This document shows, one piece after another, positions 9,034 to 17,031 of a stretch of 64,000 nt of DNA (positions within the stretch are counted from its first letter, which is position 1; each line of letters begins with the position of its first letter). The stretch lies in contig JAILIS010000046.1 of the NCBI GenBank assembly GCA_024695145.1, forward strand, positions 17,118 through 81,117, written 5' to 3'. The notes beneath the pieces were generated by a model. The model was not told the DNA's origin. It was given only the letters and a program-made list of their open reading frames with translations, and did no database searches. Source of the DNA: Lachnospiraceae bacterium (GTDB lineage Bacteria > Bacillota > Clostridia > Lachnospirales > Lachnospiraceae). The position numbers and the translations under genes are program-made.

Positions 9034-9092
9034 TGTTATCATATGCCTAAATTTACTGTGAACGGCATGTCCGTTCATCCTCGGAGACAAAA

Positions 9093-9530
9093 ATGATAGA
9101 AGCAGTCAGTTGCGGAGGTCTTGTGATATACAGGGGCAAGATCCTGCTTTTATACAAGAATTATAACAACCGCTATGAGGGTTGGGTCCTGCCGAAAGGT
9201 ACGGTGGAAGAGGGGGAGACCCATGAAGCCACAGCCCTTCGCGAGGTCAAGGAAGAGTCCGGTGTTGATGCGACGATTGTCGAATACATCGACAAAACGA
9301 TCTATTCATTTGTCGTACCGGAAGATACCGTTTCAAAGGAAGTTCACTGGTATCTGATGAGATCCCAGAGCTATGATTCGACACCCCAGTCCGAGGAATT
9401 TTTCAGGGACAGCGGATATTACAAATATCATGAAGCCTATCATCTGTTGAAATTCGATAATGAAAGACTGATACTCGAAAAGGGATACAATATATTCAGA
9501 AGACTGAAAAGAAGTCAGAGATGGGAATGA
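9093..9530 (+). CDS. NUDIX hydrolase
   Basis: 145 residues. Cleaves a nucleoside diphosphate linked to another group; the substrate is not evident. The Nudix box is complete: G-x5-E-x7-REVKEESG, at about residues 35-57, within LPKGTVEEGE and ATALREVKEESGVDA. The fold starts with GGLVIYRGKILLLYK, as in MutT and diadenosine polyphosphate hydrolases. GGAG lies ten bases before the ATG. The gene is 60 bases after the PBP gene and may be the last gene of its transcript, since a two-way hairpin follows immediately. Confidence 0.9.
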   Translation: MIEAVSCGGLVIYRGKILLLYKNYNNRYEGWVLPKGTVEEGETHEATALREVKEESGVDATIVEYIDKTIYSFVVPEDTVSKEVHWYLMRSQSYDSTPQSEEFFRDSGYYKYHEAYHLLKFDNERLILEKGYNIFRRLKRSQRWE

Positions 9531-9560
9531 TAAAAGCTTTGGTTTATACCAAAGCTTTTA
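9531..9560. terminator. Bidirectional terminator between NUDIX and HD-GYP-like genes
   Basis: A 13-bp perfect stem, 9531-9543 with 9548-9560, with loop TTAT and A/T-rich arms that supply T runs on both strands. It serves two convergent genes. The stop codon of the minus-strand gene begins in the loop. Confidence 0.85.
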
Positions 9561-10605
9561 TTGACAGATCCTTTCTTGTCGTAAGATCTATATAATTGCC
9601 GTCAACCGTCTTGACCATCGGCCGGGAGTATTTCTGTTTATTGATAAGCACTACGACGCAGACAGTACCGTCAGAGAGCATTACCTCTTTTCCTATATAT
9701 TCCTCAACCATTCGCTCGAGGAATGTTATATAGTAACCGGTGTCATATTTACCGTAACCGTCTTTTTCAAATATCTCTATGACCGTAAAGGGACAAAGCG
9801 GTGCACGGTAAGAGCGGTAGCTTGTCATGGCCTCATAGCTGTCGAGTATGGCTATGATCTTGGCAAAAGGTACGATCTGATCATCAACAAGATGCTGCGG
9901 ATAACCGGACCCGTCGATCCTTTCATGATGCATCATCGCAGCCAGTTTGATCCGTTCATCGATATTAAAAGGCTGGAGCATTTCATAGCCGAGAGATGTA
10001 TGACTTTTTATTGCGTCAAATTCCTCGTCGGTAAGACGGCCCTGCTTGAGCAGGATCTGCGCGGGTATCTTGAATTTACCTATGTCATAATAAAATCCGC
10101 ACAAAACGAGAGCACGAAGGTCTTTGCCTTCCTGTTTGAACCATTTGCCGGTATAGTTACATATCAGAGCGACATTGATGGCATGTGTATACAGAAAATC
10201 AGACTCGGCCGTCTCAAGAACCGCAAGCATATCGAGTATCGTGATCTTGCTGTGTTTGAAAGGAGACATGATATCGTCAACTATTTCATACAGTCTGTCG
10301 GAGTCGATAGGAGTGCCTGTCTGAAGAAACTGTTCCATAAGATCTTTCAGTTCATAGAAGTTTTTGGAATAGATCTCGTAGAATTGTCTGAAAGTCCTGC
10401 TGACCCTGATCTTTTCGAAATATGTGGTCTTGTCGTCTTCAGGCTCCTTGATGTTAACGCAGGTGATCTTTGCTACGTTAAGCTTCTGGATCAGAAATTT
10501 GTCAAGAGTTGTATTCTTCTTGACAAAAACATTCCCCTTATGATCGAAAACATCCTCAGCTACCACATCGCCCGGTTTAAGGGCTATAACAGCTTTGAGT
10601 TCCAT
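9544..10605 (-). CDS. HD-GYP-like domain protein with substituted HD histidine
   Basis: 353 residues. HD-GYP proteins are cyclic di-GMP phosphodiesterases. The C-terminal domain keeps many family marks: H141 in THAIN, H202 in KSHTSLG, the pair H226-H227 in MMHHERIDGSGYP, and D255 in AILDSYEAMTS. The histidine of the HD dyad is a tyrosine: the usual HDIGK reads Y173-D174-IGK, codon TAT. Metal binding and catalysis are therefore in doubt, and the protein may be a c-di-GMP sensor. The N-terminal 110 residues have no motif I recognise. It has its own strong promoter and GGGGGAG ribosome site. A diguanylate cyclase lies 9 kb away. Confidence 0.85.
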   Translation of the reverse strand: MELKAVIALKPGDVVAEDVFDHKGNVFVKKNTTLDKFLIQKLNVAKITCVNIKEPEDDKTTYFEKIRVSRTFRQFYEIYSKNFYELKDLMEQFLQTGTPIDSDRLYEIVDDIMSPFKHSKITILDMLAVLETAESDFLYTHAINVALICNYTGKWFKQEGKDLRALVLCGFYYDIGKFKIPAQILLKQGRLTDEEFDAIKSHTSLGYEMLQPFNIDERIKLAAMMHHERIDGSGYPQHLVDDQIVPFAKIIAILDSYEAMTSYRSYRAPLCPFTVIEIFEKDGYGKYDTGYYITFLERMVEEYIGKEVMLSDGTVCVVVLINKQKYSRPMVKTVDGNYIDLTTRKDLSIKALV

Positions 10606-10630
10606 AATTTACTCCCCCTCTATATCTTGT

Positions 10631-10659
10631 AGTATAAAAATCACTTTGTATAATGTCAA
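10631..10659 (-). promoter_or_regulatory. Promoter of the HD-GYP-like gene
   Basis: On the minus strand, a perfect TTGACA (10659-10654), a 17-base spacer and TATACT (10636-10631). The start codon is 26 bases downstream of the -10, after GGGGGAG. Near-consensus, so strong constitutive expression is likely. Confidence 0.82.
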
Positions 10660-10668
10660 TAATCAGTA

Positions 10669-10697
10669 TTAACTTTTTTGCCTTTTTTTGATATAAT
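10669..10697 (+). promoter_or_regulatory. Promoter of the 10733 gene / DUF2953 / gerW group
   Basis: TTAACT at 10669-10674, a 17-base spacer, and TATAAT at 10692-10697. It points away from the HD-GYP-like promoter, with the two -35 boxes about ten bases apart. Confidence 0.6.
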
Positions 10698-10732
10698 CAA
10701 AAAAGTTTTTTTACTGGCAAGGGAGAAGATAA

Positions 10733-11065
10733 TTGGTCCGTTTTGTTGATGATGTATATGTATCGGATTCAGTCAGGCCCAAGCTGTCCTCCGTCAAATG
10801 GAAGACGGCCTGCGGTATCGGCATGATCGGGCTGCATTTTATAACACTTGCCGACAATTCGCGTGATATCTTTGATATATATCCGGCCGCCATGCTGAAG
10901 CAGAAACGGATCCGTAAGAGCGATCGTGTGATAATAGGTGTTGCAGACAGCTATAAAGGCGCAACGGAGCTTGTAAGGGTCATGATCGATGACTGCCTGA
11001 AAAATGCAGGAAACCTTTCGGATATACGCGGATATTATGAAAGATATATTAAGGATCATCTTTAA
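10733..11065 (+). CDS. Conserved small protein of unknown function
   Basis: 110 residues; I do not recognise a family. It starts with TTG, preceded by GGGAGAAG at a good distance. There is no signal peptide or membrane segment. It has a basic centre (MLKQKRIRKSDRVIIGVADS) and a C-terminal helix-rich region with YKGATELVRVMIDDCLKNAG. Its last base is the first base of the DUF2953 gene start, so the two are tightly coupled, and with gerW they form one transcript. The residues GIGMIGLHFITLADNSRD suggest a compact soluble domain. Possible link to envelope or sporulation functions by context only. Confidence 0.7.
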   Translation: MVRFVDDVYVSDSVRPKLSSVKWKTACGIGMIGLHFITLADNSRDIFDIYPAAMLKQKRIRKSDRVIIGVADSYKGATELVRVMIDDCLKNAGNLSDIRGYYERYIKDHL

Positions 11066-11979
11066 TGGCCGTATTGCTTACAGTACTTAAGATAATCGGA
11101 ATAATCCTGCTCGTGATCCTCGGACTTATCCTTCTGATCCTTCTGCTTGTTCTTTTTGTTCCGATCAGGTATAAGATCTCGGCAGCGCGTGATAAAGACG
11201 ATGATGATCTGAGAGCCTCGGCCGGTATCTCTTACCTTCTTCATATACTGACCGCGGGCGTGACTTATGAAGATAAGGAAACAGATAAGTATATAAAAGT
11301 TTTCGGCATTAAGATAAACAAAAAAGAGGATAATACAAAACCCGTTAATAATGAACCTGAACCTGCAACGGAAGAAGCAGCAAACGCAGCAGAAGAAACA
11401 GAAGATAATACTGAAGAAACTGCAGCAGATACTGAAACAGGAGCAGAAACTGAAGAAGAAACAGAATATACTATAGAAGAAGAAACAGAAGAAAAAGAAG
11501 AGAGAGAAGATAAAGAAGAAGAATCCCTTGCGGATAAGATAAATAAGATATTGGATGCGATAGAGCGAAAGTACGGAAATCTGACCGACAGGATAAACGG
11601 TATCAGGAGAAAGATCCGTTATTGGGACAAAATGCTCAATGATAAAGGCAACCGCCGAGCTTTTGAACTGATAAAAGAGGAGACCGTAAAGCTTCTTCGC
11701 AGGATCGCACCGAAAAAGATAAAAGGATTCATACATTTCGGATTCGACGATCCGGCAACTACAGGTCAGATACTGGCTGTTCTTGGTGTTTTTTATCCCG
11801 TTCTTCCGAAAAAGCTTGTGATCGATGCGGGATTTAGCGATACGGATATATGCGGATACGCTGATATAAAAGGCAGGATCTTTCTGATCGTCGTTGCCGT
11901 AAGTCTTCTTCGGATAATGCTCAGCAAAGAATGCCGGAGGCTGTGGCGTTTATACAAAAAGAAAGATATGTACTGTTAA
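11065..11979 (+). CDS. DUF2953 domain membrane protein (YtfI-like)
   Basis: 304 residues. A strong membrane segment lies at residues 8-36, followed by VPIRYKIS, typical of the DUF2953 family. The C-terminal part has GFIHFGFDDPATTGQILAVL, then VIDAGFSDTDICGYADIKGR, also family-like. Between them, about residues 90-155, is a low-complexity Glu/Thr/Ala stretch that is unlikely to fold. In Bacillus the homologue ytfI pairs with ytfJ, and a ytfJ/gerW homologue indeed follows here. A short anchor near the C-terminus (FLIVVAVSLLRIML) could add a second membrane contact. Role unknown, sporulation-linked by association. Confidence 0.82.
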   Translation: MAVLLTVLKIIGIILLVILGLILLILLLVLFVPIRYKISAARDKDDDDLRASAGISYLLHILTAGVTYEDKETDKYIKVFGIKINKKEDNTKPVNNEPEPATEEAANAAEETEDNTEETAADTETGAETEEETEYTIEEETEEKEEREDKEEESLADKINKILDAIERKYGNLTDRINGIRRKIRYWDKMLNDKGNRRAFELIKEETVKLLRRIAPKKIKGFIHFGFDDPATTGQILAVLGVFYPVLPKKLVIDAGFSDTDICGYADIKGRIFLIVVAVSLLRIMLSKECRRLWRLYKKKDMYC

Positions 11980-12002
11980 AGTCATTAACGGAGGGAGATA
12001 TC

Positions 12003-12404
12003 ATGGCTGAGAGTAGTTTCAATTCAGTAGTCAATTCACTTTTAAACGGCATGGAAGGTTTTCTGTCATCCAAAACTGTAGTGGGTGATCCTGTTACGGT
12101 TGGAGACACGATACTCATTCCGTTTGTTGATGTTTCATTCGGAGTGGGAGCCGGAACTTTCCGGGGCGAAAAGAAGGACAACGGAGCGGGAGGACTGACG
12201 GGAAAGATGACTCCCACGGCAGTTCTTGTTGTCCAGAACAATTCCACAAGGGTTGTGAGCATCAAAAATCAGGATACCGTGACGAAGATAATCGATCTTG
12301 TCCCCGAGATAATGAACAAGATCACCGCCAAAAAGGAGACTGCGGTGTCCGATGATGAAGTAAGAGCTTCTGTGGATGATACGCCGGTTGTGACAGGCGA
12401 CTGA
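12003..12404 (+). CDS. ytfJ: GerW family sporulation protein (YtfJ)
   Basis: 133 residues. GerW/YtfJ proteins are made in the forespore or spore and affect germination in Bacillus; homologues also occur in bacteria not known to sporulate. The glycine-rich core VDVSFGVGAGTF and TPTAVLVVQNNSTRVVSI are visible. The ATG at 12003 has GGAGGGAG just upstream; an upstream in-frame ATG at 11931 would overlap DUF2953 and lacks a ribosome site. Together with DUF2953 it forms the ytfI-ytfJ pair. Its presence hints at a sporulation ancestry for this organism but does not prove sporulation. Confidence 0.87.
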   Translation: MAESSFNSVVNSLLNGMEGFLSSKTVVGDPVTVGDTILIPFVDVSFGVGAGTFRGEKKDNGAGGLTGKMTPTAVLVVQNNSTRVVSIKNQDTVTKIIDLVPEIMNKITAKKETAVSDDEVRASVDDTPVVTGD

Positions 12405-12420
12405 ACATAGCGCAGCAAAT

Positions 12421-12450
12421 AGAAAAGAACCTCTCTCGAGGTTCTTTTCT
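12421..12450. terminator. Bidirectional terminator between gerW and rpmB
   Basis: AGAAAAGAACCTC (12421-12433), loop TCTC, GAGGTTCTTTTCT (12438-12450): a 13-bp perfect stem whose A/T-rich base gives a T-rich end on either strand. It lies between two convergent genes and overlaps the rpmB stop codon. Confidence 0.87.
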
Positions 12451-12634
12451 ATGCCCGCTCAACCCTGTCCGACTTGAGACATCTGCTGCAGACATGCATT
12501 GTAGTGGGTGTACCGTTTACCATGCATTTAACACGCTTAACGTTAGCATGGAATATACGATTGGATCTTCTGTGGGAGTGGCTGACGTTGTTTCCGAAAT
12601 GTACGCCTTTCCCGCAAATATCACATTTAGCCAT
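12449..12634 (-). CDS. rpmB: 50S ribosomal protein L28
   Basis: 61 residues, the normal Firmicutes length. MAKCDICGKGVHFGNNVSHS and the SNRIFHANVKRV and TMHVCSRCLKS segments identify L28. Cys-x2-Cys pairs at both ends (CDIC and CSRC) make this the zinc-binding (C+) form. AAGGAGG precedes the ATG. It is monocistronic between its own promoter and the two-way terminator, and diverges from asp23, as in many Firmicutes. Confidence 0.97.
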   Translation of the reverse strand: MAKCDICGKGVHFGNNVSHSHRRSNRIFHANVKRVKCMVNGTPTTMHVCSRCLKSDRVERA

Positions 12635-12659
12635 GACAATGACCTCCTTAAACAGTGGT

Positions 12660-12688
12660 ATTTTACCAAATGTTAATATTCATTGCAA
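12660..12688 (-). promoter_or_regulatory. rpmB promoter, sharing its -35 with asp23
   Basis: On the minus strand, TTGCAA (12688-12683), a 17-base spacer and TAAAAT (12665-12660). TTGCAA is its own reverse complement and also serves the plus-strand promoter. Confidence 0.75.
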
Positions 12689-12711
12689 GTAAAAGTTTTT
12701 ATGTGTATAAT
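12683..12711 (+). promoter_or_regulatory. asp23 promoter, sharing its -35 with rpmB
   Basis: TTGCAA at 12683-12688, a 17-base spacer and a perfect TATAAT at 12706-12711. The -35 hexamer is the same six base pairs as the rpmB -35 on the opposite strand. Confidence 0.77.
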
Positions 12712-12783
12712 GTATTTGTTTTTTGTTCGTTTTCATAGTATTAATATCATTTCGGATATCATCATAGATCAAGGAGGGTTCAT

Positions 12784-13140
12784 ATGAAGGAAACTTTGGC
12801 AACAGGTTCCGGTAATCTGATCATCGATCTCGATGTTGTTGCCCAGTATGCCGGAAGTGTGGCGGTTGAATGCTTCGGTATAGTCGGTATGGCAGCGGTA
12901 AGTATGTCGGACGGCATTGCAAAGATGCTCAAACGCGAAAATCTCACAAGAGGAATAAATGTTGAGATGGTCAACAACAAGCTTATTCTTGACTTTCATG
13001 TCATAGTCAGTTACGGCGTTAACATCCGTGCCGTGGCATCCAATCTTGTGAATAACGTTAAATATAAGGTAGAAGAATACACGGGATTTGAGATCGATAA
13101 GATAAATGTTTTTGTTGAGGGTGTCCGGGTCATAGACTGA
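12784..13140 (+). CDS. Asp23/Gls24 family envelope stress response protein
   Basis: 118 residues, one Asp23 domain. Motifs: VVAQYAGSVAVECFGIVGMA near the N-terminus and VKYKVEEYTGFEIDKINVFV near the C-terminus. In staphylococci Asp23 coats the inner membrane face; in Clostridia the short YloU form travels with a DAK2-domain protein, as here. AAGGAGGG is placed well before the ATG. An imperfect hairpin (13124-13147) covers the stop codon just before the ribosome site of the next gene. Confidence 0.93.
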   Translation: MKETLATGSGNLIIDLDVVAQYAGSVAVECFGIVGMAAVSMSDGIAKMLKRENLTRGINVEMVNNKLILDFHVIVSYGVNIRAVASNLVNNVKYKVEEYTGFEIDKINVFVEGVRVID

Positions 13141-13164
13141 CCCCGGATTAAGGAGGATGAACAG

Positions 13165-14880
13165 GTGCAGTCAAATTTGATCGATGCGGGAACTCTTTCC
13201 ACAATGTTCCTGGCCGGTGCGAGACGGCTTGAATCTGAAAAAGAGATCATAAATGAGCTCAATGTATTTCCTGTTCCCGACGGTGATACGGGAACCAATA
13301 TGTCGCTTACGATCATGTCGGCGGTAAAAGAGGTTGAGGGCATAACGGATCTGAACATGGCCACGGTAAGTAAGGCCATATCCTCGGGCTCACTCAGAGG
13401 AGCAAGAGGCAATTCCGGTGTTATCCTGTCACAGCTGTTCCGTGGCTTTACAAAGATCATCAAGGATAAAGATGAACTTGATATGGACATCTTTACCCAG
13501 GCATTGCAAAAAGCTGTGGAGACGGCATACAAAGCCGTTATGAAGCCCAAAGAGGGAACCATTCTGACAGTTGCAAGGGCAGTCGCCGAAAAAGCTCTTG
13601 AAGTCAATTCACAGGATAAGGATTTTGATACGTATTTCAGGGATATCATATTCCATGCCGAAGAAGTACTTTTACAGACCCCCGAAATGCTCCCCGTTCT
13701 CAAGGAAGCGGGAGTTGTAGATTCCGGCGGACAGGGTCTGCTCGAGATATTAAAGGGCGGATATGCCGCATATTCCGGTGAGGATATTGATGAACTGTTC
13801 AAAGTTTCAAAACCGGAAAAAGCTGCAGCTGTACCGAAAGAAAAGATAATCACTTATGAAACTTCTCTGGCTCTTTTTACAAAGAGCTCGTTCGAAGATG
13901 CCGATAAGGAAACTGTCAAAGAATTTGTTGATGCATACGGAACAGGCGGAAAGATCAACGACCTCGGCGACAGGATATGCATATCCGTATTTACCGAAGA
14001 GCCCGGCAGGATAATATCCAAATGCCTGTCATTCGGAACGATCGATGATGTCGTGATCAAACCGTGGGATAAGGACGAGATCAAGCCCGTACTCGAAGAG
14101 GAATCGGATGAAAACGTATCTGTTGAAAAAGCCGATGATCCCGTTACGGAAGATGTCGCAGAACCGGAAAATGTTCCCGTTAAGGAAGAGAGCGTAAAAG
14201 CGGAAGCCAAAGAGCCCGAAAAAGAAATGGGCTTTGTTGCCGTATCATGCGGAAAAGGACTTGATGAGATCTTCAAGAGTCTCGGTGTCGATTACCTCAT
14301 AACAGGCGGACAGACCATGAATCCTTCCACGGATGATATGATCAATGCCATCGACAAGGTAAATGCCAAACACGTATTTATCCTTCCCAACAATAAGAAT
14401 ATCATTCTTGCAGCCAACCAGGCCCAGTACCTTGTTGAAGACAAGGAGATAATAGTGATACCCACCAAAACAATACCTCAGGGTATCACGGCTCTTATCA
14501 CATATATGAATGATGCGACTCCCGGTGATAATGAGACCGCTATGCTTGATGCGATATCCCGTGTCAAGACAGGACAGGTTACATATGCGGTAAGAGACAC
14601 ATCCATTAACGGTATGGAGATCCACAAAGGTAATATCATGGGTATAGGCGATCATGAGATACTGTCTGTCGGTACTGTTGTGGAAGATACGGCCATGCAG
14701 ATGCTCGACAGGATGGTGGATGATGAATCCGAGATCATCAGCATATACTTCGGTGATGAAGTTGATGAGGAAATGGCAAATGATTTTGCAAAATCAGCCG
14801 AAGAGAAGTTTCCGGATATATCTGTTGAACTTCATTCAGGCGGCCAGCCCATTTATTACTATATTATATCGGTAGAATAA
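13165..14880 (+). CDS. fakA: DAK2 domain protein, fatty acid kinase FakA-like
   Basis: 571 residues. FakA phosphorylates fatty acids bound to FakB, feeding them to phospholipid synthesis. The N-terminal DhaL/DAK2 domain has the nucleotide and metal motif FPVPDGDTGTNMS (about residues 33-45), and GSLRGARGNSGVILSQLFRG. A DegV-like C-terminal domain follows (LPNNKNIILAANQAQ, then TKTIPQGITALI). Between them, about residues 308-355, lies an acidic, Pro/Glu/Val-rich linker longer than usual. The start is GTG at 13165, eight bases after AGGAGG. No FakB gene is near. It lies between asp23 and recG, the normal Firmicutes order. Confidence 0.87.
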   Translation: MQSNLIDAGTLSTMFLAGARRLESEKEIINELNVFPVPDGDTGTNMSLTIMSAVKEVEGITDLNMATVSKAISSGSLRGARGNSGVILSQLFRGFTKIIKDKDELDMDIFTQALQKAVETAYKAVMKPKEGTILTVARAVAEKALEVNSQDKDFDTYFRDIIFHAEEVLLQTPEMLPVLKEAGVVDSGGQGLLEILKGGYAAYSGEDIDELFKVSKPEKAAAVPKEKIITYETSLALFTKSSFEDADKETVKEFVDAYGTGGKINDLGDRICISVFTEEPGRIISKCLSFGTIDDVVIKPWDKDEIKPVLEEESDENVSVEKADDPVTEDVAEPENVPVKEESVKAEAKEPEKEMGFVAVSCGKGLDEIFKSLGVDYLITGGQTMNPSTDDMINAIDKVNAKHVFILPNNKNIILAANQAQYLVEDKEIIVIPTKTIPQGITALITYMNDATPGDNETAMLDAISRVKTGQVTYAVRDTSINGMEIHKGNIMGIGDHEILSVGTVVEDTAMQMLDRMVDDESEIISIYFGDEVDEEMANDFAKSAEEKFPDISVELHSGGQPIYYYIISVE

Positions 14881-14881
14881 G

Positions 14882-16888
14882 ATGACCAGCCTTACCGCCA
14901 TAAAAGGCATTGGTGAAAAAAACGCAGTTCTCTACAGTAAGATCGGTATCGATACTGTAGAGGATTGTGTTTTTTATTTTCCGAGAGACTATGTAAAATA
15001 TGAAAGATTATGCGGCCCTGATGAACTTACAACCGACCGCCTGCTCGCTTTTGAAGCTGTTGTTGTAAAACGGCCTTTGGTACGCAGGGTTAAAAGATTA
15101 TCGATAACGACCGTTATGTTAAGTGCTTCGTCAACTGCGGTTTCTGCCACATGGTTTAATATGCCTTATCTGTCGAAAAGCCTCAAATCCGGAAGTTCTT
15201 ACGTTTTTTACGGAAGGCTCGAGACGGAAGGAGATCATTTTCACATCAGACAGCCCCGTATATTTACAAAAGAGCAGTATGAACAGGCCTGCGCCCGGAT
15301 CAATCCCGTATATCATCTGACAAAAGGGCTGACAAACAATGCGGTATCCAAAACGGTTAAAAGATCGTTCGAATATCTCGGAGACAGTGTCCGGCATGAA
15401 CTGTATGACATGCACTTTCCGAAAGATGAGGAAACTCTGCTTCATGCAAGAAATTCTCTTGTATATGAAGAATTTCTGCACTTCATACTGAGGCTCCGTC
15501 TTTTAAGAAGCGAAGGAGAGGTCGCTCTTAATGATTTTAACATTATTGAAGTGGCCCAGTGCAACAGGATCATTGAAAAGCTGCCTTTCAGACTGACCGG
15601 TGCACAGCTTCGGGTATGGGATGAAGTAAAAGAAGACCTGTGTTCGGACCGGTCGATGAGAAGGCTCATCCAGGGAGATGTCGGAAGCGGAAAGACAATA
15701 ATCGCAACACTTGCAGCGGTCATGTGTGCAATGAACTCCTATCAGTGCGCTATAATGGCTCCGACGGAGATCCTTGCCGACCAGCATTATCAGTCAGTAA
15801 CAAACATATTAAAGGAAAGCGGTATAGACCTTAAAGTTGCACTTCTGACCGGATCCATGTCCGAAACCTCCAAGAAAAACGTAAGGGAAATGGCACGCTC
15901 GGGGGAAGTTTCCATACTGATAGGTACACATGCACTGTTTCAGGAAAAGGTAATATACAAAAATCTTGCGCTTGTGATCACCGATGAACAGCACCGGTTC
16001 GGTGTGGGGCAAAGAAGTGCGCTGACATCAAAAAACGCTTCCGACAACTGTCATGTTCTCGTGATGAGCGCCACGCCCATTCCGAGATCGCTGGCCCTGA
16101 TACTGTACGGTGATCTTGATATTTCGGTTATAGATGAGCTCCCCGCTCACAAAAAACCGATAAAGAATGCCGTTGTCAATGAAAGTTATCGCGCTACCGC
16201 CTACAGATTCATCGAAAAAGAGGTAAAAGCAGGTCATCAGGTATATGTCATCTGTCCCCTTATCGAAGAAAGTGCCGGTATGGATGCCAGAAACGTCACC
16301 GATATGTACAGCGAACTTCGCAGTGTCTTTGAAGATTCGGTTAAGATAGGTATGCTTCACGGAAGGATGAAGGCGGCGGATAAGCAGAAGGTGATGGATG
16401 ATTTTTCAAACAATTATATCAATATCCTCATCTCCACAACCGTTGTGGAAGTAGGCGTAAATGTCCCGAATGCAACTGTCATGATGATAGAAAACGCAGA
16501 CAGGTTCGGACTGGCGGCACTTCACCAGCTGCGCGGCAGGATAGGGCGGGGACAGAATCAGTCCTACTGTATATTCATGAGCGCCAGCGATAATGAAAAA
16601 ACGATGAAACGTCTTGAAATACTCAAAGAAAACAATGACGGTTTTAAGATAGCGGATGAGGATCTGAAGCTCAGAGGCCCCGGTGATGTTTTCGGGTTCG
16701 CACAGTCGGGAGAGATGGATTTCCTCCTCGCGGACATATATTCCGATGCCGAACTGTTAAAAAAGGCGGCAGCCGATGCCGACAGGATATTAAGAGATGA
16801 TCCGTCTCTTTCAAAAAGTTCCAACAGTGAATTAAAACGCGCCGTTAATAATTACGGCAGAATACACAGAGTTGACGAGACTTTGTGA
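14882..16888 (+). CDS. recG: ATP-dependent DNA helicase RecG
   Basis: 668 residues. RecG reverses stalled replication forks and processes branched DNA. The wedge OB-domain lies in the first 160 residues. The SF2 helicase motor shows Walker A GDVGSGKTI (about residue 265), the DEQH box in ITDEQHRFGVGQR, motif III MSATPIPRSLAL, and motif VI HQLRGRIGRGQ. The C-terminal LRGPGDVFGFAQSG is the RecG-specific wedge-contact segment. It starts one base after the fakA stop codon and ends in a strong terminator, so it is the last gene of the asp23 transcript. Confidence 0.97.
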   Translation: MTSLTAIKGIGEKNAVLYSKIGIDTVEDCVFYFPRDYVKYERLCGPDELTTDRLLAFEAVVVKRPLVRRVKRLSITTVMLSASSTAVSATWFNMPYLSKSLKSGSSYVFYGRLETEGDHFHIRQPRIFTKEQYEQACARINPVYHLTKGLTNNAVSKTVKRSFEYLGDSVRHELYDMHFPKDEETLLHARNSLVYEEFLHFILRLRLLRSEGEVALNDFNIIEVAQCNRIIEKLPFRLTGAQLRVWDEVKEDLCSDRSMRRLIQGDVGSGKTIIATLAAVMCAMNSYQCAIMAPTEILADQHYQSVTNILKESGIDLKVALLTGSMSETSKKNVREMARSGEVSILIGTHALFQEKVIYKNLALVITDEQHRFGVGQRSALTSKNASDNCHVLVMSATPIPRSLALILYGDLDISVIDELPAHKKPIKNAVVNESYRATAYRFIEKEVKAGHQVYVICPLIEESAGMDARNVTDMYSELRSVFEDSVKIGMLHGRMKAADKQKVMDDFSNNYINILISTTVVEVGVNVPNATVMMIENADRFGLAALHQLRGRIGRGQNQSYCIFMSASDNEKTMKRLEILKENNDGFKIADEDLKLRGPGDVFGFAQSGEMDFLLADIYSDAELLKKAAADADRILRDDPSLSKSSNSELKRAVNNYGRIHRVDETL

Positions 16889-16910
16889 AAAATCAGCGAA
16901 AGCGCATACG

Positions 16911-16957
16911 ACAGGTTGTACCGGAAGAAGAGCGCGGTACAACCTGTTGTGTTTTTT
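16911..16957 (+). terminator. Terminator after recG
   Basis: A 12-bp perfect stem (16911-16922 with 16936-16947), a 13-base loop and TGTGTTTTTT. Strong intrinsic terminator that closes the asp23-fakA-recG transcript. Confidence 0.9.
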
Positions 16958-16959
16958 GC

Positions 16960-16987
16960 TTGAAATCCTGATTTTTTGTGATATAAT
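16960..16987 (+). promoter_or_regulatory. Promoter of the topoisomerase operon
   Basis: TTGAAA at 16960-16965, a 16-base spacer and TATAAT at 16982-16987. It lies directly after the recG terminator and about 45 bases before the subunit B start codon. Confidence 0.68.
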
Positions 16988-17031
16988 TGCTAAGGGAGTA
17001 ATCGGGAGTAATTATAATCAAGGGGAGATAT

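Noticed and set aside
9059..9077. Hairpin TGAACGG/CCGTTCA as terminator before the NUDIX gene
   Set aside because: Seven-base stem without a T run; it may only be an mRNA structure.
11062..11736. 224-residue minus-strand frame rich in Phe, Cys and Ile
   Set aside because: It is the complement of the Glu/Thr-rich repeat in the DUF2953 gene; the GAA-rich codons read as TTC on the other strand. No ribosome site or promoter.
13124..13147. Hairpin over the asp23 stop codon as terminator
   Set aside because: Stem has a bulge and no T run; the fakA ribosome site follows at once, so it is more likely an intercistronic structure.
13011..13853. 280-residue Ser-rich minus-strand frame
   Set aside because: Shadow of the asp23 end and the fakA-like gene; composition is typical of a complementary frame.
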